Origin: Stentor coeruleus
Lineage: Eukaryota; Ciliophora; Heterotrichea; Heterotrichida; Stentoridae
Assembly (NCBI GenBank): GCA_001970955.1
Contig: MPUH01000765.1
Span: forward strand, 1-36,009
Length of the DNA stretch: 36,009 nt
Reading direction: 5' to 3'
The notes under the pieces: model-generated
What the model saw: only the letters and a program-made list of their open reading frames with translations
What the model was told of the DNA's origin: nothing
Database searches by the model: none
Made by a program: the position numbers and the translations under genes
Shown: positions 1-9,904 of the stretch, piece by piece
How the letters are laid out: every line of letters starts with the position of its first letter
Position numbering within the stretch: position 1 is the first letter of the stretch

Positions 1-2
1 TT

Positions 3-275
3 GCTTATAATCGTGAAGTTATATCAAATGCTGGACTTGGGGTTTTTGATATTAATAGACAAGTAAGTATGATGCCTTGTCCTATATGTAAGCAGACTTT
101 GAGCAATGCGAAGAACTGCGGCTTTTTTGCGGCTGAGTGGAAGTTTTTTGGAATAGATAGTAATGGGATTGAAAGAACAGGTAGTGGGGATGCTTATGAA
201 GGTAATTATGCAACATTTTTAGATGGGGATAATGCACAGTGGAGAGTTTTAAGGATTGGTGTGAGGCAGAGATAG
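3..275 (+). CDS. Cys-rich C-terminal domain protein, 5' partial (paralogue of the next gene)
   Basis: The open frame runs in from the left edge, so the N-terminus is missing; 90 residues are visible. They match the last ~90 residues of the neighbouring gene almost throughout: the EVI-N-GLG-FDI stretch, a CPICK knuckle, [22 protein letters not shown] and QWR-LRI. The conserved Cys pairs suggest a zinc-binding fold, but I do not recognise a named domain. The gene ends at TAG, 100 bp before the next gene, on the same strand, so the two are tandem duplicates. The internal ATG at 69 is unlikely to be the start because homology continues upstream of it. Whether this copy also carries ubiquitin-like domains cannot be seen. 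Confidence 0.8.
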   Translation, partial: AYNREVISNAGLGVFDINRQVSMMPCPICKQTLSNAKNCGFFAAEWKFFGIDSNGIERTGSGDAYEGNYATFLDGDNAQWRVLRIGVRQR

Positions 276-375
276 CAATTTCTAATTTAGTCTTTTATTA
301 AGGTTTGAGATTACTATGATGTATATGATTTTGAATAAATTTTAGATTATTTGTTTTTATGGTTATAATATAAAT

Positions 376-1479
376 ATGGAAAAGGATTATATTGTTTTTT
401 CACTTGAAAGAGACCCATTTGAGCTTCAATTTATTAATGAAACTCTATTTGCTGAAAGAATTGAAGAGATCACCGGGATCTTTTCTGTTCGCCAAGAGTA
501 TTATAAGTTAGGTAAAAAAATTAAACCGAGCCAATTAAAAAATACCAAAATTAATACTTTAAGCGTTATAAATAATCGAATTTCTGCAAATAAATACTTA
601 ATATCCTTACCTTCAGGGCATATGCACATAAGCATAGCTCATCCAGAAGATAAAACAATAAAAGACTTAGCAATATTTTTTCATATAGAATCAAAAAATA
701 AAGGACTTAACTTTCCCTTATCAGAACATAGTTTTTATTATAATCAAGAATTTCTGCCTTTTGATTATAAATTATCTCAGATTCCTGATAACTCTACCAT
801 TGACCTTATCCAAATTCCTATTTATACAGAAATACTAGAGAAAAAAATGTATATATGCTCATATACTGGACAACAATTAGAAATAAATTTCTATGATAAT
901 CAGACTATTTCTATAATAAAAGAAGAAATTCAAAAAATTATAAGTTTACCAATTGATCAGCAGAGGCTAATTTTTTCTGGTAAACAACTAGAAAATGAAA
1001 AAACTATATCTTATTATAACATTCAAAATGAGTCTAAATTAAACCTTTTTTTAAGGATAATTGGAGGTGGAGGGCCTCAGATATTTTCTTTCAACGAAAT
1101 GAGTAATCAGATTAAAATAGAATTTTCACAAAAGGCACCAAAGTGGAGAATAGTGCAAAAAGGGATTTCTTTTCGTGGGATATGTAAAAATAAACAATGT
1201 CCTGCTTGTGATCATGAGGTCATATGCAATTTAGGTTTTGGAATATTTGATATAAAAGTACAAGCTGGAGTTTTACTTTGCCCTATATGTAAATGTATGA
1301 TTAATAATGTAAGAAACTGTGGGTTTTTTATGGCTGAGTATGAACATTTTGGGATTGACAGTCAAGGTGTTGAGAGAAGAGGTAGGGGAGAATCATATGA
1401 AAATAATTATGCTACGTTTTTAGATGGAGATAATGAACAGTGGAGGATTTTAAGAATAGCAGTTGGATATAAAAAATAA
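376..1479 (+). CDS. Ubiquitin-like domain protein with Cys-rich C-terminal zinc-binding domain
   Basis: This intact 367-residue protein has a clear ubiquitin fold at residues 158-233. Hallmarks include [23 protein letters not shown] and an end in LRIIGGGG, close to the ubiquitin tail LRLRGG. Two further beta-grasp-like segments may precede it (about 5-66 and 74-148; the second has a [12 protein letters not shown] turn placed like the IF-GK-L turn of ubiquitin), but these are weak. After the glycines comes a Cys-rich domain, Cys at 270, 275, 278, 284, 302, 305, 307 and 315, followed by a conserved [17 protein letters not shown] tail shared with the partial upstream gene. The order recalls ubiquitin-S27a fusions, where the glycines are a cleavage site; cleavage here is inference. 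The start ATG follows TATAAAT. Confidence 0.88.
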   Translation: MEKDYIVFSLERDPFELQFINETLFAERIEEITGIFSVRQEYYKLGKKIKPSQLKNTKINTLSVINNRISANKYLISLPSGHMHISIAHPEDKTIKDLAIFFHIESKNKGLNFPLSEHSFYYNQEFLPFDYKLSQIPDNSTIDLIQIPIYTEILEKKMYICSYTGQQLEINFYDNQTISIIKEEIQKIISLPIDQQRLIFSGKQLENEKTISYYNIQNESKLNLFLRIIGGGGPQIFSFNEMSNQIKIEFSQKAPKWRIVQKGISFRGICKNKQCPACDHEVICNLGFGIFDIKVQAGVLLCPICKCMINNVRNCGFFMAEYEHFGIDSQGVERRGRGESYENNYATFLDGDNEQWRILRIAVGYKK

Positions 1480-2444
1480 AGGAAAAAAAAACAAAAGCAG
1501 CTTTGCAGGCTCATATATTTTGATTTGTGCTGCCGATTTTCCTTGGTTATATATTTTTTATATTTAAATTCTTTTTTAGCTAGAGAAATTGGTCTTATAA
1601 TGAAAAATATTAAGAAAATATAGTCTATCCACAAAGTATGTATACTAAACTTTAAAGTCTAAGGAAAAAATTAATAATCAACAAGCATTTTTCATATGAA
1701 TTGAAGATTTTATATAAAATTACTAAACTTATTGTCATTAGTTAGCAATTCATATATAAATACTCATAATCTTATTTCTTACACACCATATGCATATAAT
1801 ATTCCATAAATTCTATATAATAAAATATATCCCAAATCTTGTTAATAAATATATTCAAACTATCTTCAAAATTTATATCTTTCTCCAATTCCTATGCAAT
1901 CCTCTTATTGAATTGAATTTTAATCTTTTTAAACGATTCAAGCATGCATTTGATGTTATTTAGTGTATTGACATTATTAGTTATTTTTATGTGTTTTGAA
2001 GTGTAGCAAGCGAACAAAAATAATAGAATAAGCAGTAATTTAATAACCAAAATAGCAAAAAATGATAGGATTTGCTCCTAGTGTTTTGAGCATGAAAAAT
2101 TGTGAGAAATTTGGAAAAAGTAAACAAGTCTATGATTTAATAGATATTTTAGGCTTTATGAAAATCTGATGAAATATACTATTAGATTATTAAGAATAAT
2201 GCAAAGTTTAATAGAACATAGGTTTAGATACATTGTTAGAATTTCATAAATTTTGATAAGGGATAAATTTTCCATTGCTTATAATATCAATGGCAATTTA
2301 AAAATATAATTGCAAATGAAAAGACAATGAAGTAATTTGATGTTGCTAGATTACATATATTCAATCAAAAATATAAAATTAGATGGTAAATAGTTGTATA
2401 CGAGATAATTTTTCTAAAGTTTATAAGAGCAAACTTTTTAAAAA
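1480..2444. other. Intergenic, AT-rich, no supported gene
   Basis: This ~965-bp stretch lies between two plus-strand genes. Frames are short and broken by stops. A 35-codon frame from the ATG at 2062 has no recognisable content. No tRNA, repeat or intron-joined exon was found. Confidence 0.6.
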
Positions 2445-3443
2445 ATGTCTGATCGTAAAGTCAAAAATAACGATGCCAGACGAAATGTAAAACAAGGATA
2501 TAATACATTCAAAAATAATGACCTAAACGAATCACTTCAAAGTCTAACCATGAATAGATCAGTAGACACTTTGATAGTTCCAGCAGAAAAGATAATTGAA
2601 AAAAAAAAATGCTCTGAATTCTTATGCTTATACTTATACTTATTCTTGAATTTTATAGTTATGCTCTTGTTAATATACTTGAAATTAGAGACTTATGCTA
2701 TAAAACCTTTAAATCTTGAAAATGTTTGTGTTCAAACTGATATTTTTAAGATTGACTCGATGTGCCTAAAAGGTCAAGATTTCTGCACAACATTTAACTC
2801 TCCTTTTTATACAACAAAAGAAAAAATTGAATTATTAAGAGATAATTTTCACTGGATACCTACAGATTTTGGAAAATATTTGGAGCTCCATACTATTAAA
2901 GGAGTGCATAACTGCAAATATTTTATTGGTATTACTAATGACGCATTTTTACTTTGGGAATTCAAAGGTTTTTTTCCTTCAGGAATTAAAGTAAAATCGC
3001 CAATTATTTATCGAATGTCTCCAAATGAGAAATTTGTTGTAATAGCAACTAGTGATGCTTATATTCGTAAAATTTCTATTCCAAGCTTTCAAATACATAA
3101 TCTTAACTCATTTTTTGCTAAATTATCTCCATCAGATATTTACATCTCAAATAATAGCGATTTAATTTTACTTTATTATATCACAAAAGGAACAATTGAT
3201 GTATTTAATGCCAATAACTTTCAATTAATAACTCTTGAAGGGATATATGGAAAAATAGATAAAATTTTCTTCACTAATTCTCAAAATGATGTGATTTTAA
3301 AAGATGCAGAATGTTTGAAAATATATTTTATTTTTGTAAGCAAGCCAGCTTATTTAATTAGATCATATAAAGATTATAAATCTTTACTCAATCAATATTG
3401 TGACCTTATAGCTTTTGAGAATTATTACATAAAGAGAAAATAA
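2445..3443 (+). CDS. Single-pass membrane protein with possible beta-propeller-like ectodomain, unknown function
   Basis: This 332-residue protein has a charged, Asn-rich N-terminal tail of about 55 residues and one strong hydrophobic segment at about 57-80, followed by a ~250-residue domain that would sit in the lumen or outside. That domain contains several four-strand-like hydrophobic patches (for example around SPNEKFVVIATSDAYIRKI and NNSDLILLYYITKGTIDVF) that resemble blades of a WD-like propeller, but no true WD motif is present. I do not recognise the family. Cys residues at the start of the domain could form disulphides. The last 52 coding bases lie inside a duplication that flanks an assembly gap at 3479; the reading frame itself is not affected. 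Confidence 0.75.
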   Translation: MSDRKVKNNDARRNVKQGYNTFKNNDLNESLQSLTMNRSVDTLIVPAEKIIEKKKCSEFLCLYLYLFLNFIVMLLLIYLKLETYAIKPLNLENVCVQTDIFKIDSMCLKGQDFCTTFNSPFYTTKEKIELLRDNFHWIPTDFGKYLELHTIKGVHNCKYFIGITNDAFLLWEFKGFFPSGIKVKSPIIYRMSPNEKFVVIATSDAYIRKISIPSFQIHNLNSFFAKLSPSDIYISNNSDLILLYYITKGTIDVFNANNFQLITLEGIYGKIDKIFFTNSQNDVILKDAECLKIYFIFVSKPAYLIRSYKDYKSLLNQYCDLIAFENYYIKRK

Positions 3444-3566
3444 CAATTAGGAATAGCTTAGGTAATTAGTAATCATTCNTCAATATTGTGACCTTATAGC
3501 TTTTGAGAATTATTACATAAAGAGAAAATAACAATTAGGAATAGCTTAGGTAATTAGTAATCATTC
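3392..3566. repeat. 87-bp direct duplication around a single N (assembly scar)
   Basis: Bases 3392-3478 are repeated at 3480-3566, separated only by an N at 3479. The unit includes the 3' end of the membrane protein gene and its stop codon. The pattern is what a scaffolder leaves when overlapping contigs are joined without merging, so the second copy is probably not real. Confidence 0.85.
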
Positions 3567-4056
3567 ACTAAAAGTCCGCTACATTATTTTATTTGTAAAA
3601 ATAGACTTTTCCTGATTATGCATAAATTTTTTTTTCATTATCTTGACATCACGGTATATACATAAATTTATTAAAATCATACGTCTAAAAGGTGATTTAA
3701 TTTTCTGATAATTTAGCCCTATGAAATTATATCTTAATTATTAAAAAAGCATTTTTAATAATTCACACTATCTAAAAACTAGCATAAGCATTAAGGCTAT
3801 CCATATATAAAAATCTTTATAAAGAAGTAATTTATGATGCCATTAATAATAATTTTAATACATAAAAAATCTAATCGTAATAATCTTAAAAATCAAAAGA
3901 TTAATAATCAACTAAAACAATCTAATAATCCAATAAAATATTTTAAATCATTGGCAAATTCTTCAAAATCCTACTTCAATCAGTATCTTCCTTCTCTAAA
4001 ATTTTTCTCAAACTAATTTATCGTAAATACAATGTTAAATTAACAAAATCTTATCT
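3567..4056. other. Convergent 3'-3' intergenic region
   Basis: The plus-strand membrane protein and the minus-strand C2 protein both end toward this region. It contains only a low-complexity frame at 3834-4016, rich in Asn, Lys and Ile, which I do not regard as a gene. Confidence 0.55.
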
Positions 4057-4764
4057 TTACAATGACCCACGCATATTATTCTTTCCATAATACACTACAC
4101 TCAGCTCTCCAGCATTATTCTTCAGCCCATTATGCATCAAACTCAATTCTCTTATTTTTCTCTGAACCAAAATCCTCTCTTTAGCAATTCTCTCAAAATC
4201 CGAGCTTCCATTAATTTTTTCCTCCATCAACGTAAGAACACTTGAAGCATTTTTTCTAAACCCTTGTTTTTCCATTTTCAACAATTGGAGCTTTTTCGCA
4301 TACTTTGTTTTATAAAATTTCACCTGTTCTTTTTCAAGATCAAGGCTATAAATTTGATATGAAAAGTTTTGATTTTCTATTTTTTCGTCTATTAAGTAAG
4401 TTATAAGTATTTTACCAAAGGTTTGACCATTTTTTTCTATAGGAAACCAGTCTATGAATTTTTTTCCTTCGTTTGGAATTTTTATTGAACAAGATCCGAA
4501 CTCGGTTGGAGGCAAAAAGAACGGAACTTGGAGTAATGATAGTGATATGACTAGTGAATCTTCTAAGTCAAATATGTGACAGTGTTCCCATTTTAGTGAC
4601 TTTCCAGTGCTTATTCCTGAAGAGCTTAACCATGACTGAGATCCGTGTTTGACAGAAACTTTTAGGTTTAACAGTTTTTTGGAATTGCAGTAAATTTTGG
4701 CTTCAATTAAACGCAGAGCTAAGCATAAGTTTTTACAGCTTTCCGTAACCTGAGTAGACGACAT
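4057..4764 (-). CDS. C2-domain and coiled-coil protein
   Basis: The 235-residue product begins with about 110 residues patterned like a C2 beta sandwich: alternating strands LNLKVSVKH, then KSLKWEHCHIFDLED, LVISLSLLQV, the GSCSIKIP strand and a final FGKILITYLI. This order (core strand, W-x(3)-F-like turn, G-x-I-P, G-x-I) is usual for C2 folds. Asp ligands for calcium are sparse, so it may not bind calcium. Residues 140-215 are Lys/Glu/Leu-rich and helical, consistent with a coiled coil. The ATG follows AATATAA directly, as in several neighbours. The domain call is from pattern only; role and location are unknown. The gene is divergent from the SHIPPO-repeat gene. Confidence 0.75.
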   Translation of the reverse strand: MSSTQVTESCKNLCLALRLIEAKIYCNSKKLLNLKVSVKHGSQSWLSSSGISTGKSLKWEHCHIFDLEDSLVISLSLLQVPFFLPPTEFGSCSIKIPNEGKKFIDWFPIEKNGQTFGKILITYLIDEKIENQNFSYQIYSLDLEKEQVKFYKTKYAKKLQLLKMEKQGFRKNASSVLTLMEEKINGSSDFERIAKERILVQRKIRELSLMHNGLKNNAGELSVVYYGKNNMRGSL

Positions 4765-5810
4765 TTATATTTAAATATTACACACTTTATGAATGAAGCC
4801 GTGTACAAGAGAAAAACAGCGGCATTTATTTGTTTTATTGTTAATTAATAAAAGTTAAGATTTTTATGTTTATTTGAGACGATTGTGATAAAATATATAG
4901 GAATGACAAAGTTTATGTGATAGTTGATGATATTTTTATTAGCGCGGCATTTCAAACTTATTTATCCTTTCGTTTTGCTTATGTTATCTTCAGTATATAC
5001 CATATTATTTTTACATTTATAAATTTTAGGATTTCTTATTGTGCTTTTCAGCTTTTATATTCTTTAAAAATTAGTAGGAAAATTGATAATGTATAAATCT
5101 GTGAATGATAGATACGTCTTTTTTAGTAAATTATATAAATATCAAATTTGAAATAAGCCCTAATTATCAGAATCAAATAAAAACTTACTTTAATTGTAAA
5201 CTTAAAGGAAAAAATTACCCAAGTAATGGTCTAATCATATATAAGGTAATATCTAAATAATTATTACAAAATAACTTTATAAAAAAAAATTACATTCAAA
5301 AAATAGCATAAAATTCTTTTTAAAACACCTTGCCTTAAATTCTAAACCTTTAAGCACCTTAAATTAGAATTCACTTATTTTATCACTTACAATTCTATTT
5401 TTATTTCCTCCATACAATTTTAACCTATTTGCTATAATAACATAACCCATATCTTATTTCCTAAAAGATAATTCCTACCCAACTTAACCACAATTCAAAC
5501 TATCAAACAAATGCCTATGATTTTTAAAATAAACAATAAACTTTCCTAATAAAATCCTCATTTTAAAACCCTAGCAAAAATTATCATCTAAATACCAAAG
5601 CCCAAAAAAAAAATTCTCATCTTTTAAAACCCTCATCATCATCATATACCTATCTTAAACAACATCCTCTAAACATAAATTTTATCTTTTATTATCAAAA
5701 TCATCATATTTCAATCTTCTTTAATCCATCTAATCTATAAACATATATAAAAAGCCATACTTTACAACTTAAAAGATTTCCTCAGGTAAAAAAATTATAT
5801 TAATTTAATA
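4765..5810. promoter_or_regulatory. Divergent intergenic region with opposed G-depleted tracts
   Basis: This region lies between two genes transcribed away from each other. On the side of the minus-strand gene (about 4780-4990) the plus strand has more G than C. From about 5280 to 5760, before the plus-strand gene, G nearly disappears: by hand count about a dozen G against about 100 C in 480 bp. The sense strand is thus G-poor upstream of both genes. No gene or named promoter element is visible. A promoter role is inferred from position. Confidence 0.4.
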
Positions 5811-6932
5811 ATGATGGCATCATTATCCAACCAAGAAGGATCTGCCAAGCCAGAAGGGTCAAATCCATTCCAATCACCAAGATTAAGCACAGCCTTATCT
5901 CCAAAATTCCAATCAAGCAGCGACATCCATCCAGGGCATTCACAAAAATCCAGCCACAGCGTTATGGCAAAAAGTCCTCGTGCTGAGCTTTTTCAACCTT
6001 TAGATTCCCCAGGTCCAGGACGTTACGAAGTAGAAGGGTCACTAGGAGGTCCTCGTTTTAGCCTAGGTATAAAAAAGCCTTTACCAAAACCAATCGAAAC
6101 CCCTGGTCCTGGAGCTTACGAGCCTAAACTTGTAACTTCAAAAACCCCAAAAACAGCATTTATAGGGAAATCTAATAGAAAAGAACTCTCACAAATAATA
6201 GACTCTCCTGGTCCAGGTACATATGATGGTAAAATCCCAACACATTCACCTAGATGGAGTTTTCATGGTATTACTAAATCATCTACAAGTGAAACAATAT
6301 TAGGACCTGGTAGATATGAAATTATTCCACCTAAAACCACATCTATGTGTATAACCCCAAGAAGTAATAGACCTGAACTTTTTAATACTATAGATAACCC
6401 TGGACCTGGAACTTATCCAAGTCATGATTCACTTATTGCTAATAAAACCAGTTATTCATTTGGTAAATCAGGAAGACCACATAAAGTTTCTGACACCCCA
6501 GGACCTGGAAGTTATGATGCTAAACTTCATAATAAGAATAATTCTTGTAAGTTTGGAACTGAAGTTAAAAAAACTTTACAGTTTGGTTCAGATACTCCAT
6601 CTGCGGTATATGATCCTAAGATTATACAAAAATCTCCTTCGTATAGTTTTGGATGTAAAGTTAATAAGAAAGTTTCTAGTGATATACCTGGACCTGGAGC
6701 TTATTTTGAAAGTGAAAAACCTCGGAAAGTACTTACTTCGAAAATGTCGAAAAGTCAGAGATTTTCGATGAGTTATTTAGAGAAAGAAGCTATGTCGAAA
6801 CCTGGCCCAGGAATGTATGAACCTGCACATGTGAAAAGTAAACAGAACCCTTCGTTTAGTAAAGCTCAGAAACTGGTACAGAAGAAAAATCAGAATCCAG
6901 GACCTGGGCAGTATAATCCAATTAAAGTTTAG
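5811..6932 (+). CDS. SHIPPO/STPGR (PGPG-Y) repeat protein, axonemal or microtubule-associated
   Basis: The 373-residue product consists of about ten copies of the STPGR/SHIPPO motif, PGPG-x-Y, spaced roughly 30-35 residues apart at about 67, 98, 133, 165, 197, 230, 263, 293, 331 and 363. The fourth reads LGPGRYE and the seventh is degenerate (TPSAVYDP). Between motifs are Ser-Phe-G patches typical of the family (YSFG, FSLG, AFIGK). Family members such as ODF3/CIMAP and STPG proteins bind microtubules of cilia and flagella, some inside the doublet lumen. That fits a heavily ciliated cell, but the exact partner is inference. The start could be either Met 1 or Met 2 (ATGATG). The region upstream is strongly G-depleted. 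Confidence 0.93.
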   Translation: MMASLSNQEGSAKPEGSNPFQSPRLSTALSPKFQSSSDIHPGHSQKSSHSVMAKSPRAELFQPLDSPGPGRYEVEGSLGGPRFSLGIKKPLPKPIETPGPGAYEPKLVTSKTPKTAFIGKSNRKELSQIIDSPGPGTYDGKIPTHSPRWSFHGITKSSTSETILGPGRYEIIPPKTTSMCITPRSNRPELFNTIDNPGPGTYPSHDSLIANKTSYSFGKSGRPHKVSDTPGPGSYDAKLHNKNNSCKFGTEVKKTLQFGSDTPSAVYDPKIIQKSPSYSFGCKVNKKVSSDIPGPGAYFESEKPRKVLTSKMSKSQRFSMSYLEKEAMSKPGPGMYEPAHVKSKQNPSFSKAQKLVQKKNQNPGPGQYNPIKV

Positions 6933-7430
6933 GATAATTAATTATCTTGGTAATAGAAAAAGGCGATTTTTTCGATTTTTGGGAATAATTTAGATGAGTT
7001 TTTAAGGTATTTGTTGATTTTGGTACTGTCGTTATAAAAAATAGTTAGATAATAGATTGGAGTATTGCTTAAAGTATATCATTTTATTTCCCTTCAAAAA
7101 TATTTCTATTTATCATTCATATCACAACTACTTCATATTATTTTCTAGTTAAAATTGCTTAAAAGTATAACAAAAATAAATTGCAATTAGGCTTGTAATC
7201 AAAATCATCCAAATAAAATTTCAATATTAAGCATCCTTAAGTAAAAACCGTCAAATAATCTTATCTAACTTCAATAAAGCTAATTTAATAAATGCAACAA
7301 GGTCTAAATATTTTATTTTAAAATTTCGCTTTCTATATAGCAGCTTATTTTATAAAATTGCTGTACTTTTGGTTTTATTATTCTGAAAAAATCATATTAT
7401 TAGAAGAGTTTAGAATTACTGTATAATTTT
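6933..7430. other. Intergenic, no gene seen
   Basis: About 500 bp between two plus-strand genes. It is AT-rich with stops in all frames. The last bases before the next start contain a TATAATTTT stretch. Confidence 0.55.
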
Positions 7431-8105
7431 ATGGAAGATAAGGATTTGGTTAAGATGATTTTGAATAAAAGTATTGTACTCCCTGAGGAAAAAAGGCTTT
7501 CTCAAACTGTTGTCGGTAATGTTTTAAGACGAGTAAAAGTTTTGGATCGGAATAATTCACCGACGAATTGCTCAAAGAACCATAGGGCTATATCAAGTAA
7601 TATACAACTTGAGATTGATTTAACTAGAATTAAACAAACGGAGTTTAATCGAGAAATCTCAAAAGAATTGGGAAAGCTTAACACGAGAATATCAGAAAAT
7701 CAACCAAATAATATAACAGCTATATCACCAACAAATAACTCAGCTATTTTCACTCCAAGAAGAGCAAAACTGCCTTTGCTAGCACATAAAAAAAGCAAAA
7801 GTGAAATCAAGAGAAGCATCAAAATTCCGAAAAGAAGTAAAACTGTTTTAAAGAAGCAAGTAGTAGTTGTAGATAAATTACTTGAAAAATGTATGAATTT
7901 CAGCCTAGACCTAAAAAATTTCAAATTTATTTCAGAACAATTTTATAAATCTCGCAGACACTTAAAAGAATACTTTTTGAACCCAGATGCTTACCAGAAA
8001 AAGAAAATCCAGCATAAATATTCTTTGCTTCTTAGCTCTGGAGATAAGGGCAAAACAAGATATGGTATAAAGAATTTTAAAACTATTAAAGAATATTTAA
8101 CTTGA
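7431..8105 (+). CDS. Hypothetical basic protein
   Basis: The 224-residue frame is rich in Lys, Arg, Ser and Asn. The first half is probably disordered, with SP/TP sites (ISPTNNS, IFTPRRAK) and a KKSKSEIKRSIKIPKRSKT stretch that could be a nuclear localisation or microtubule-binding signal. The last ~75 residues look helical and end in KTIKEYLT. I do not recognise a family. The frame ends with TGA; if TGA were read as Trp it would extend by only 19 residues with no clear content, so the standard stop is preferred. Confidence 0.65.
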   Translation: MEDKDLVKMILNKSIVLPEEKRLSQTVVGNVLRRVKVLDRNNSPTNCSKNHRAISSNIQLEIDLTRIKQTEFNREISKELGKLNTRISENQPNNITAISPTNNSAIFTPRRAKLPLLAHKKSKSEIKRSIKIPKRSKTVLKKQVVVVDKLLEKCMNFSLDLKNFKFISEQFYKSRRHLKEYFLNPDAYQKKKIQHKYSLLLSSGDKGKTRYGIKNFKTIKEYLT

Positions 8106-9904
8106 ATAGCAAAAAATGCCATAGTTAGATTAATTAAAAGCTCTAAGAAATTATTATTATAATACTGGTTTTTAATCAACTTATAAATATTGTCAAAATA
8201 TTGATTTAAGTTATTTTATAAGTACCATTATTATAACATACTATTTTTATTCACAGTTTGTTTTTATAAATCTGATAAACTAGAAGAAAAAAACTTCTGA
8301 ACCTTATATATGAACTAATATCTAATACAATTTATTTTAAATAACTTTTACAATCTATTTTAAAAATCCATAAAAATATTCAGTATATATATTAAAAATC
8401 TAGCCCCTATCATTAAAATAGTAAACAAATTCATATTTAGCTAGCATTCATATAATAAATACTGCAAAAAAAATCAATCTTAAAATATGCTTGCTTATCA
8501 TTGACAAAAAAACTATTTAATCTATAGGCTTAAGTAAATATAATATCATTCTATTGTCATAGTATTTTTGTAAATCTTAAGAGGCTGAATAAACTTTATA
8601 GCTTATAAAAACTGTGAAACATTTAATAATTCCTTAGGCAAATTTTTTTTTATCCTCCCAATAGCTTCCTATCCATTATATAAATGGAATAATATTAATT
8701 GTTGACAAGCTTAACCCATGACTAGCATCTGGCCAGTTTATCATTAACAATACAAAATACAACTTGAGAAAGAATTTAAAAAAATGTTTAAATCTTATAA
8801 GAGTTCAAGTAAAATGCAAAGGAAAAATATATTCAAAGTTGACCAATTAATTCTTAAGTTTCTGTATAGTAGAGGATATAAAATTCAAAAAATTTCTAAT
8901 GAATTTATTAAGCAATACTATTGATTATACTAATAAATATTATATAAAAGTTAATTTGCAGCGCTACAAACAGTCATGAGATCGTCTTAGCTTTTTAGAT
9001 TTTATCTGTTTCTACTAAAAATATTTATCGTCTCCATTCAGTATCTGATCAAAAAGCTACAATTTTCTGAGTGGAAAAAAACTAGTGAGACTTTCTAAAG
9101 TTTTTCAAATTCTTTCAGACCTTAGGCCACTGATTATGCAAATTTTCTAGCTGTAAATCATTTAGACATAATCAAATACATGAGTATTATTTTTTAGTTA
9201 TTGTCAAATATTTTATTATTTTTAAGTACCTTAATATTAGAAGCATGATTATTATTTGCCCTATATTTTGGTGAATTAAATATCAGATCAAGAGATAAAG
9301 TCAAGCTTATTATAACCCTGATAGAAATTAGAAAACTTGTAATCCCGATATAAAAACTCTGGATAATATAAACAAGTTTTCAAAAAATGCATTTGCCATT
9401 CAGTTTTATTTTTTATATTTAGGGTATAAAGTTTTCATAAATTCATTCGATAAATATATAACATTGCTTATTTAAACTTGCTATACAAATCAAACACAAG
9501 ATTAATTTAATTTTTGATAGTTATAATATACGAAGGCTATATAAAACATAGGTTATAAAATTATGTAATATGCATGGAATTTGATTATTTTTACTTAGAT
9601 TTTAACTTTGGTTCTTTATCTTTAATTTTGAAACCACCATTTTGCAATAAGTTTAAGCTATGTGAGATACATATATTCCCTTAAAAGCAAATTGTTAATA
9701 TAATATTTTCACATATCAAATTATTTTATCTGTTAAAAGATACATTCTGAATCAGATCATAGCCTAATTACAGTAATACTCATCGAATTTTCACTGTTTC
9801 TTTAAATTTATTGATAGTTTTTATACATTTTATAATAACCTAGTCAACATTATAAATTGTATATTTTTACATAATGCCTTTATTACCAAAATCATCTTAT
9901 AAAA
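8106..9904. other. Large AT-rich gene-free stretch with one short LisH-like frame
   Basis: This 1.8-kb stretch is the longest without a convincing gene. All frames are dense in stops. The only coding-like island is at 8784-8924 and is described separately. No tRNA, transposon ends or tandem repeats were found by eye. Confidence 0.55.
8784..8924 (+). pseudogene. Possible LisH-like short ORF or gene remnant
   Basis: A 46-codon frame starting at ATG contains VDQLILKFLYSRGY, which resembles the LisH dimerisation motif (hydrophobic Leu-Ile-x-x-Tyr/Phe-Leu followed by Gly-Tyr/Phe). It ends at TGA. The following ~250 bases have some coding-like stretches but many stops, and no 15-nt intron that would join them was found. 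It could be a decayed gene, a genuine micropeptide, or chance. Confidence 0.2.

Noticed and set aside
1407-1634. 75-residue minus-strand frame overlapping the ubiquitin-like gene
   Set aside because: It is antisense to the conserved C-terminal domain, and its hydrophobic content follows from AT-rich DNA.
3834-4016. 60-residue plus-strand frame
   Set aside because: Low-complexity Asn/Lys/Ile composition in a convergent 3' spacer, no motif; likely chance in AT-rich DNA.
6424-6771. 115-residue frame inside the SHIPPO-repeat gene
   Set aside because: Another phase of a clear repeat protein; Leu/Ile-rich by shadowing.
8103-8105. TGA as a Trp codon (Blepharisma-type code)
   Set aside because: TGA read-through here and at the end of copy B adds nothing recognisable, and conserved Trp positions in GH31, kinase and E2 are all TGG.
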